Shown here piece after piece: positions 16,819-21,559 of a stretch of DNA of 21,559 nucleotides. A program made the position numbers and the translations under genes. Position 1 is the stretch's first letter. Each line of letters begins with the position of its first letter. The notes below the pieces were generated by a model. The model was not told where the DNA came from and ran no database searches. It saw only the letters and a program-made list of their open reading frames with translations. This stretch comes from a virus, in the IMG/VR virus record IMGVR_UViG_3300044638_006561, positions 1 through 21,559 of that record; one strand, written 5' to 3'.

Positions 16819-17109
16819 TTATGCTATTCCCGGTAAAACGCCCATCATAATTGGTGCTTGTCCTGAATCTCCGTCCATAAAGAAACCGACCACCCAATCA
16901 CCTAATAGTGGTGCTGAAAATGATTTTGAATTGTTAATTGGATACATTGGTTGAGCCCATGGTAAATCTTGTGTAGGTAATTCACTAATATTGTCTGTGT
17001 GCCAACCAAATATTCTAAGTTGACATCTTCCCATACCCAAAGGATCTACTCGGTTTTCAACTACACCGATGAACCAAGTAAAACCATCTTTTCCTATAAA
17101 ATTTTGCAT
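16819..17109 (-). CDS. gp5: Stand-alone gp5 N-terminal OB-fold (hub adaptor)
   Basis: This 96-residue protein equals only the N-terminal OB-fold of T4 gp5/VgrG, the domain that seats the spike on the gp27 trimer. Visible signature elements are FTWFIGVVENRVDPLGMGRC (10-29), VRIFGWH-type LRIFGWHTD (32-40), LPTQDLPWAQPMYP (44-57), and the closing strands APLLGDWVVGFFMDGDSGQAP followed by IMMGVLPGI. The DPLGMGR and DLPWAQ motifs are diagnostic. In T4 the chain continues into lysozyme and beta-helix; here it stops right after the last OB strand. The ATG overlaps the stop of the gp27-like gene (TAATG), so the hub and adaptor are likely translated in a coupled way. Confidence 0.9.
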   Translation of the reverse strand: MQNFIGKDGFTWFIGVVENRVDPLGMGRCQLRIFGWHTDNISELPTQDLPWAQPMYPINNSKSFSAPLLGDWVVGFFMDGDSGQAPIMMGVLPGIA

Positions 17110-18491
17110 TATAATTTAACTGTATTTTGCCAAACACCAGAATCATTGTTGATACCAGTATATGGTTTAGGTGTGCTATCTTTTGCAATTTCAAGGACAG
17201 TTTGAAATGCTGTTGGTTGTATAATGTGCCTTACAGCAGTCACCAAATATTTACCAGAGTAAAATTCGTCCAAGTTTTTTGTTTCTGTGGTTGGTTTTAA
17301 AGTTAGTAAATTAAAGTTAATTGTTCGACCAACAGTAATTCCTGAATCACCAGGTATTTTAATCTTTAACACAGTATAGTTTGCCAATGAAATTTGAGCA
17401 GTTCTATTTGGCACATATGTTTCAATTGCAATGTTTTTGGCAACACCATCAACAACTTGCTTTATATATGGCTGATTTTGTTGAAAAGCATTACTAGTAG
17501 CCACCTTAAATGAGGCATTGTAAGAATCAGAATTTGTTAATCCTAGTCTATTTTTTAATGTGTTTGTTGGGCTGCCAGGATTTAATGTTTTTGCCTGAGA
17601 TTTATATTTGATATAATTAAAATCTGTAACCTTACTTGTTCTAGACATGGTATCAAGAGATATAAGTCGATTTGACAATGTGCCAGAATTAACATCATTC
17701 ATCATATCATAAACTTTAACAAACTCATAGTCTAAAACACTTATTGTTTTTTCTTGAAAAGATTGTGTTTTATCTTCTATACCTTGTTGTTGATATTTGT
17801 ATGTGGTATAAATGTTATCTTTAAACATTGATTGCAAAGAACGGAAATTAAACCCGTCTTTTGTTTCAAAAAATAACATATCAGCACCAATTTCACCTGC
17901 ACCTTTAGGCCTTGCATATGTTGACAACCAGCTGATTGCTTCAAAAGGTTTGAAACGAGGCACAATAAAATCATTTATACCATTTGTTTTCTCAATTCGT
18001 ATCTTCTCTTTTTTTACTTTTAATTTGTCAACTAGTATATCAGTAATAACCTTATCAATTTCTTTACCTTTGTATGACTTACTAATCTTAGTTTGTTCTG
18101 ATAACAATAATTCTTCTGAGCAAAAATAGAATGTATAATTTTCAGAGTTTAAGTTACCAACAGGTTTTCTATCTCCTATTTTATATACTCGATATACTTG
18201 TTTATTTGTATTTGAAGCATTCTTAGCTTTTGCAAAAATGATTTCAACAAATTCATTTCCTGTTAAATCTAATAGTTCAATATATCCTTGAGCATCTGTA
18301 ATGGTGAGATAACCGGATACAGAAAAACTGTAAATATCTTCATAATAAGATAATTCCAATAACAACTTTTTCATTTCAAATCGTTGGCCAGAACCTGTTA
18401 AAAAATTAATAGATTCTAGGGAATAATCTTGAGGATAATATGCACCAGGATTTTCTACATCGGTGTAAATATTTTGGTCAATTTCAGCCAT
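17109..18491 (-). CDS. gp27: Baseplate hub protein, gp27-like
   Basis: This 460-residue protein (T4 gp27: 391) fits the tail-hub ring that joins the tube to the spike and that gp5 binds. T4-like traits are a first barrel with YSFSVSGYLTITDAQGYIEL (about 54-73), then LTGNEFVEIIFAKA (75-88; T4 MDGNEIIQISVANA), and a C-terminal barrel with FYSGKYLVTAVRHIIQ (T4 has FYVDEVIHELS) followed by TVLEIAKDS. A KAKNASNTNKQVYRVYKIGD stretch matches the T4 segment ahead of its second strand set. A polar insertion with several Lys-rich helices (about 125-165) adds length. Position between gp53 and the gp5 OB-fold, with the stop overlapping the OB start, supports the assignment. Sequence identity to T4 is low, so the name rests on motif order and context. 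Confidence 0.82.
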   Translation of the reverse strand: MAEIDQNIYTDVENPGAYYPQDYSLESINFLTGSGQRFEMKKLLLELSYYEDIYSFSVSGYLTITDAQGYIELLDLTGNEFVEIIFAKAKNASNTNKQVYRVYKIGDRKPVGNLNSENYTFYFCSEELLLSEQTKISKSYKGKEIDKVITDILVDKLKVKKEKIRIEKTNGINDFIVPRFKPFEAISWLSTYARPKGAGEIGADMLFFETKDGFNFRSLQSMFKDNIYTTYKYQQQGIEDKTQSFQEKTISVLDYEFVKVYDMMNDVNSGTLSNRLISLDTMSRTSKVTDFNYIKYKSQAKTLNPGSPTNTLKNRLGLTNSDSYNASFKVATSNAFQQNQPYIKQVVDGVAKNIAIETYVPNRTAQISLANYTVLKIKIPGDSGITVGRTINFNLLTLKPTTETKNLDEFYSGKYLVTAVRHIIQPTAFQTVLEIAKDSTPKPYTGINNDSGVWQNTVKL

Positions 18492-18494
18492 ATT

Positions 18495-19094
18495 TTAAGC
18501 AGCCATCAAGTCAGTAAATTGTTTTTCTAATTGGTCAACATAAGCAGAATTTAAAATTTTAATATTTCTTTTAGACTCATTTAAATTTAATTCATAATTA
18601 TAATATGTTATAGCAGACTTTTCAATTGTAATCGTTACACTTCCTGTTGGTAGTGTGTATGTAAATGTTCCTGTGGCCAATGAATTATATGTGTCCTGGT
18701 CAATAATAATATTTTTTACTGTTGTAGTCAAAGTATTTGCATCATACTGTGTGATATTTTTTTCATAATGTTGCACAGTTGAGTATGGATTGAATGATGG
18801 ATACTTATTTGTTATATAAGCATCAAAGTCATTAGAATTAAGTGGCCAGTCCCATTGTGGGTCTGTTATTTGATTTGCAAATAAAACAATCCAATACCGA
18901 TAAGAATCACCATAATATTTGTATGCCACAATTTCAGGTGTATCACCATCTTGTACATCATAGTCATAATATACCATTGGATTTTTTAATATCTCAGGTA
19001 TAATGGAACACCGAGCCATTAAATCGGTCATGATAACGGAATTACGATTTGCATCCGTTTTTATAATTTTTGGTAATGTATTAAAATATTGCAT
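18495..19094 (-). CDS. gp53: Baseplate wedge subunit gp53
   Basis: This 199-residue protein is almost the same length as T4 gp53 (196). gp53 clamps the gp6-gp25-gp7 wedge core and controls joining of wedges around the hub. The family LysM-like part is clear: YYDYDVQDGDTPEIVAYKYY (42-61), then GDSYRYWIVLFANQITDPQWDWPL (62-85), with the DGDTxExVAxKYYG and YWIxL...N pattern typical of gp53. A C-terminal region has short strands and helices (SVTITIEKSAITYYNYELNL). It lies one base after the gp48 stop (TAA-A-ATG) and 3 nt before the hub gene. LysM here is a structural fold in the baseplate and does not by itself indicate peptidoglycan binding. Confidence 0.93.
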   Translation of the reverse strand: MQYFNTLPKIIKTDANRNSVIMTDLMARCSIIPEILKNPMVYYDYDVQDGDTPEIVAYKYYGDSYRYWIVLFANQITDPQWDWPLNSNDFDAYITNKYPSFNPYSTVQHYEKNITQYDANTLTTTVKNIIIDQDTYNSLATGTFTYTLPTGSVTITIEKSAITYYNYELNLNESKRNIKILNSAYVDQLEKQFTDLMAA

Positions 19095-19095
19095 T

Positions 19096-20052
19096 TTAAT
19101 ATCCCTGTTCTATTCTATCTCTTGTCAAGAGTTCGATTTCTTTAAAATTAATAGTTAATTGAATTTGAGTTGGTGCACCATCAGATTGAGTGGTAAAACC
19201 ATTTGGTGCATAATTCACATCAATATTTTCTATAACACTTTTGGTTATCTTATTAATTTTTTTATTTTCTTGACCATTAAAAAAGAATTTTGGTGTAAAA
19301 ATAGAGGGTGGTACAAAAAACATACCTGCTGAACCTGTAGCAAGTCGAGGAGCGGCATGAACTTTAAATAGTTTAATAATCTTTTCTACAGTTGCAGCTT
19401 CTTGTCTTGAATATGGTGTAAATGTAAAAGCCATTTGATAAGTTCTAAAATCAATACCTTCAAACAAAATTTGTTGTTGTGGGTTAAAAGCGTAACCTTG
19501 ACCTCTTAATAGTAATTTAGCTGGTCCTGAATTAATGGCTCCCAAAACAGCTTTGGCCGCTTTGCCAATAATAGGTGTTTGTTGTGCTGCAGTCGCTAAA
19601 CTTAATTTGTCATATTGAGCTGCATATGTAAAATTTACTGTTTCTGGAATATACAATGAAATTGTTCCAACTGTTTTTAATTCTGGCTGGGTAAATTGAA
19701 CTGATTTTAAAATACTGTTTGGATCTTCACGAAACTTAGAAATACCACTAGATAATTGATTGTATGTTTCTACAGGACTTGTAATTGCATCTGTGATTCC
19801 GCTGGCTGCAGCAGCGGCCGCAGACTTGGCTGCACCAAGAAGTTTATCCGTTACTTCATTAAATGTGGCGGGTTTTATTTCACTAATTGTAAACTGAACA
19901 TAATGACCTCTGGTGGCCGATTGTAAATCTCGTGGATACTGTAAATCGGTTCGACCAAATTTGTTTTGATAAAGAGCACCAAGAGGTCCGTTGACTACTG
20001 CACCAGGTATAGATACACCGCCGATTGATGTTGGTATTGAAATAATAGCCAT
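19096..20052 (-). CDS. gp48: Baseplate tail-tube cap gp48
   Basis: This 318-residue protein (T4 gp48: 364) is the cap that, with gp54, sits on the hub and nucleates the tail tube. The C-terminal half matches T4 in order: FRTYQMAFTFTPYSRQEAAT (about 203-222; T4 FTWDLTPRSTED), IIKLFKVHAAPRL, a PNGF motif (T4 PNGNF), and the ending TQIQLTINFKEIELLTRDRI (T4 STFTLEITMREIITLNRASL). The N-terminus has an Ala-rich helix (AAKSAAAAAASGITDA, about 74-89). It is the first gene of the minus-strand operon, with an AGGA ribosome-binding site 7 nt upstream of the ATG and a late-type promoter octamer beyond it. Confidence 0.9.
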   Translation of the reverse strand: MAIISIPTSIGGVSIPGAVVNGPLGALYQNKFGRTDLQYPRDLQSATRGHYVQFTISEIKPATFNEVTDKLLGAAKSAAAAAASGITDAITSPVETYNQLSSGISKFREDPNSILKSVQFTQPELKTVGTISLYIPETVNFTYAAQYDKLSLATAAQQTPIIGKAAKAVLGAINSGPAKLLLRGQGYAFNPQQQILFEGIDFRTYQMAFTFTPYSRQEAATVEKIIKLFKVHAAPRLATGSAGMFFVPPSIFTPKFFFNGQENKKINKITKSVIENIDVNYAPNGFTTQSDGAPTQIQLTINFKEIELLTRDRIEQGY

Positions 20053-20059
20053 TAGGTTG

Positions 20060-20063
20060 TCCT
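20060..20063 (-). promoter_or_regulatory. Ribosome-binding site of gp48
   Basis: AGGA on the minus strand, 7 nt before the ATG at 20050-20052. It fixes the gp48 start and is one of the few clear Shine-Dalgarno sequences in this otherwise coupled operon. Confidence 0.7.
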
Positions 20064-20085
20064 AAAAGAGAGATACATAATACTA

Positions 20086-20093
20086 TATTTATG
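20086..20093 (-). promoter_or_regulatory. Candidate T4-type late promoter of the baseplate operon
   Basis: CATAAATA on the minus strand differs by one base from the T4 late consensus TATAAATA. In T4 such octamers are recognised by the gp55 sigma-like factor and transcription begins a few bases downstream. That would give a leader of roughly 25-30 nt holding the AGGA site of gp48. The octamer overlaps the ATG of the divergent gp4 gene. An identical octamer occurs inside gp8 (6095-6102), so chance occurrence in AT-rich DNA must be considered; the position is the main support. Confidence 0.5.
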
Positions 20094-20525
20094 GCATATT
20101 CTGGACGATTTACACCTTCTAACCCTCAAAAATACATTGGGGACTACAATAATATCATCTATCGCTCTTCATGGGAGTGCAAGGTGATGTCTTGGCTTGA
20201 CCGAAATCCTGATATAATCTCGTGGGCTTCAGAAGAACTTATTATTCCCTATAAATCTCCTGTTGATGGCCAATGGCACAGATACTTTCCAGACTTTCTT
20301 GTGAAAATGAGAACCAGAGATGGTAAACTCAAAACCATGATACTAGAAGTTAAACCTAAACGACAATCACAACCACCAGAGCCTCGTAAAAGAATTACCA
20401 AACAATACATCAATGAAGTGACCACATGGGGTGTTAATCAATCTAAATGGAAAGCAGCTACCGAATTCGCCTTGGACCGTGGATGGGAGTTTAAGGTTCT
20501 AACGGAAGACCATCTAGGACTGTAA
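20091..20525 (+). CDS. gp4: Head completion protein gp4 (PD-(D/E)xK nuclease fold)
   Basis: This 144-residue homologue of the T4 gp4 (gp50) head completion protein acts on filled capsids before tail attachment. The N-terminus MAYSGRFTPSNPQKYIGD, then IIYRSSWECKVMSWLD (22-37) and ISWASEELIIPY (43-54), is characteristic. A nuclease signature is intact: E29 in SSWE, D68 in RYFPDFLV, and E86 and K88 in ILEVKPK, matching PD-x17-ExK. The T4 gp4 family has been reported to be nucleolytic. TnsA-like features follow (KRITKQYINEVTTWGVNQSKW, then ALDRGWEFKVLTE). It is the first plus-strand gene, divergent from gp48. Its ribosome-binding site is poor: AGAGAG lies about 18 nt upstream of the ATG. Confidence 0.93.
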   Translation: MAYSGRFTPSNPQKYIGDYNNIIYRSSWECKVMSWLDRNPDIISWASEELIIPYKSPVDGQWHRYFPDFLVKMRTRDGKLKTMILEVKPKRQSQPPEPRKRITKQYINEVTTWGVNQSKWKAATEFALDRGWEFKVLTEDHLGL

Positions 20526-20536
20526 CTAAATAGTAG

Positions 20537-21121
20537 ATGGCATCTAAACTTACACAATTAGCAAAACAAAAGACCGCTTCGGAACTTCAAACGATGGGTC
20601 GTGATTCTTATCGTTGGTTAACCAAGAAAATAAGTTCACTTAGTAATCCGACAGGTATTGCTTCCACGATTGCACGAGAAGATAGAAGTAATCATTTTTA
20701 CAATGGTGGACTATATTTCTTTTATTATGACCCCAAGACCAAAGCAGACTTACCATATTATGATAGATTTCCTTTGGTATTGGTATTAGACATTCAAAAT
20801 GACCACTTTACTGGTCTTAACCTACATTATTTACCAATTCAGTACCGAGTGGCTTTTTTGGATAAATTGATGGATTTTGCGGTGGTTGACGGCAATAAAG
20901 ACATACAGCGTATGAATGTCACCTATGACATATTGAACGCCTCCAGACGGTTTAAAGAGTTTAAACCATGCTTCAAAAAGTATTTAAAGAGCCATGTTCA
21001 GTCAAAGATACTTGCCGTGCAACCAAATGAATGGGACATTGCGGCATTCTTGCCAATACAACAGTTTAGGAAAGCTTCCACATCTCAGGTGTGGCAAGAA
21101 TCACTAGAGCAGATACGATAG
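20537..21121 (+). CDS. Conserved-looking phage protein of unknown role (possible gp2-type end protector)
   Basis: This 194-residue protein starts 11 nt after gp4 and ends 9 nt before the tail-tube-type gene. A basic helical N-terminus (KLTQLAKQKTASELQTMGRD) leads to a compact domain with FYNGGLYFFYYDPKTKADLP (54-73), YYDRFPLVLVLD (74-85), and FTGLNLHYLPIQYRVAFLDKLMDF (90-113). The C-terminal region is basic (RRFKEFKPCFKKYLKSHV). The YDPK...YYDRFP...GLNLHYLP pattern looks like a conserved family of T4-like phages, but I cannot attach a confirmed function. T4 has gene 2 (DNA end protector) next to gene 4, so gp2 is one candidate by position. A neck or virion protein is another. No enzymatic triad is obvious. 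Confidence 0.75.
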   Translation: MASKLTQLAKQKTASELQTMGRDSYRWLTKKISSLSNPTGIASTIAREDRSNHFYNGGLYFFYYDPKTKADLPYYDRFPLVLVLDIQNDHFTGLNLHYLPIQYRVAFLDKLMDFAVVDGNKDIQRMNVTYDILNASRRFKEFKPCFKKYLKSHVQSKILAVQPNEWDIAAFLPIQQFRKASTSQVWQESLEQIR

Positions 21122-21130
21122 GGAAACAAA

Positions 21131-21559
21131 ATGGCAGGTTCGATTACCGAATTCAAAGCAAGTTTTAGAAAAGAAATTGCACGACCAAATAAGTTTGATG
21201 TCAGCATTCCTGTTCCATTAACTTTGATACCTTATGTCAATAATGCAAAGAGTTTAAACTATCGGTGTGAAAGTGCTAGTTTACCTGGCAGGTCTTTGGC
21301 AACAACAGAACAAAAGATTGGTTCAAATCCTGTTGAGAAATATCCTTATCTTACAACATTTAATGATATACAATTAACATTCATTGTTGATGATGATATG
21401 AGCCAAAAGGTATTTTTTGACGCTTGGTTAAACTTTATCAACCCACAATACAATTACAATTTTAGATACAAAGGTGATTATGCAACAGTTATTACTGTAA
21501 ATCAGTATGACGTTACGAATCAAATATCATATTCTTGTAATTTATATGATGCTTATCCT
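21131..21559 (+). CDS. Tail-tube-fold protein, gp19/gp54 type (3' end outside the window)
   Basis: The frame is open from the ATG at 21131 to the right edge (143 codons). The N-terminus has FRKEIARPNKFDVSIPVPL (13-31), then LNYRCESASLPGRSLATTEQ, FNDIQLTFIVDDDMSQKVFF and NPQYNYNFRYKGDY. ARPNxFxV, CxxxxLPGR and the strand followed by FFDAW are the recurring pattern of T4-like tube proteins (gp19, 163 residues in T4) and of the tube initiator gp54, which share a fold. The visible part cannot decide between the two; gp54 would fit functionally with gp48 nearby. It has a GGGAAA stretch just upstream (21121-21126) that could serve as a ribosome-binding site. Confidence 0.8.
   Translation, partial: MAGSITEFKASFRKEIARPNKFDVSIPVPLTLIPYVNNAKSLNYRCESASLPGRSLATTEQKIGSNPVEKYPYLTTFNDIQLTFIVDDDMSQKVFFDAWLNFINPQYNYNFRYKGDYATVITVNQYDVTNQISYSCNLYDAYP

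Noticed and set aside
16524-17974. Short alternative minus-strand frames at 16524-16772 and 17777-17974 and antisense frames at 16436-16627, 16999-17205 and 17812-18129.
   Set aside because: They overlap the helix-rich, OB-fold and gp27-like genes in other frames; their predicted peptides show no recognisable domain, and the genes they overlap have better support.
19811-19825. GC-rich patch (GCGGCCGC) in gp48 in otherwise AT-rich DNA.
   Set aside because: It encodes the Ala-rich helix, and alanine codons explain the composition; no sign of insertion.
1-21559. CRISPR arrays, tRNA genes, insertion sequences, integrase or attachment sites.
   Set aside because: No direct-repeat arrays, cloverleaf sequences, transposase or recombinase genes were seen; the repeats present are protein-level modules whose DNA has diverged.

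Overview
The window is a late-gene block from the genome of a tailed phage with a contractile, T4-type tail (myovirus). Thirteen closely packed genes on the minus strand, read from position 20052 down to the left edge, encode most of a baseplate. Three genes on the plus strand (20091 to the right edge) encode head-completion and tail-tube-type proteins. DNA is AT-rich and almost entirely coding. There are no tRNAs, insertion sequences, CRISPR arrays or bacterial housekeeping genes. A very large DUF4815-type structural protein, a gp5 without a lysozyme domain, and no recognisable T4 gp9-gp12 block all suggest the marine T4-like lineage (cyanophage/pelagiphage type) rather than an enteric T4 relative. 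The host cannot be determined from this window.

Minus strand, in transcription order: gp48 tube cap/baseplate (20052-19096), gp53 wedge with a LysM-like region (19094-18495), gp27-like hub (18491-17109), a stand-alone gp5-type OB-fold (17109-16819), a helix-rich hydrophobic protein (16818-16000), a stand-alone gp5C-type beta-helix spike (15997-15224), and an unrecognised protein (15220-14417). A 99-bp intergenic gap with hairpin-forming sequence follows. Then come gp25 (14317-13925), gp6 (13923-11851), a gp7-type wedge protein (11847-8941), a fibre-like protein (8937-7300), gp8 (7286-5895) and the giant DUF4815 protein (5882 to beyond the left edge). Apart from the 99-bp gap, genes are separated by at most 13 bases, often TAATG, TAAATG or TAA-1-to-3-nt-ATG, which suggests a translationally coupled late operon.

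Plus strand: gp4 head completion protein with a visible PD-(D/E)xK nuclease signature (20091-20525), a conserved-looking protein of unknown role (20537-21121), and a tail-tube-fold protein running off the right edge (21131-21559). The two transcription units diverge from a 38-bp gap. A T4-late-type octamer pointing into the baseplate operon overlaps the gp4 start codon.

The products would assemble as follows. gp27, the OB-fold and the beta-helix form the central hub and spike. gp25, gp6, gp7, gp53 and gp8 form the wedges. gp48 caps the hub and nucleates the tube. The fibre-like and DUF4815 proteins probably decorate the periphery and take part in host contact. The features most worth following up are the three-gene dissection of gp5 with a helical protein where T4 has lysozyme, and a glycine/tyrosine-rich beta module (GxGY...P.V) that recurs in four different baseplate proteins.
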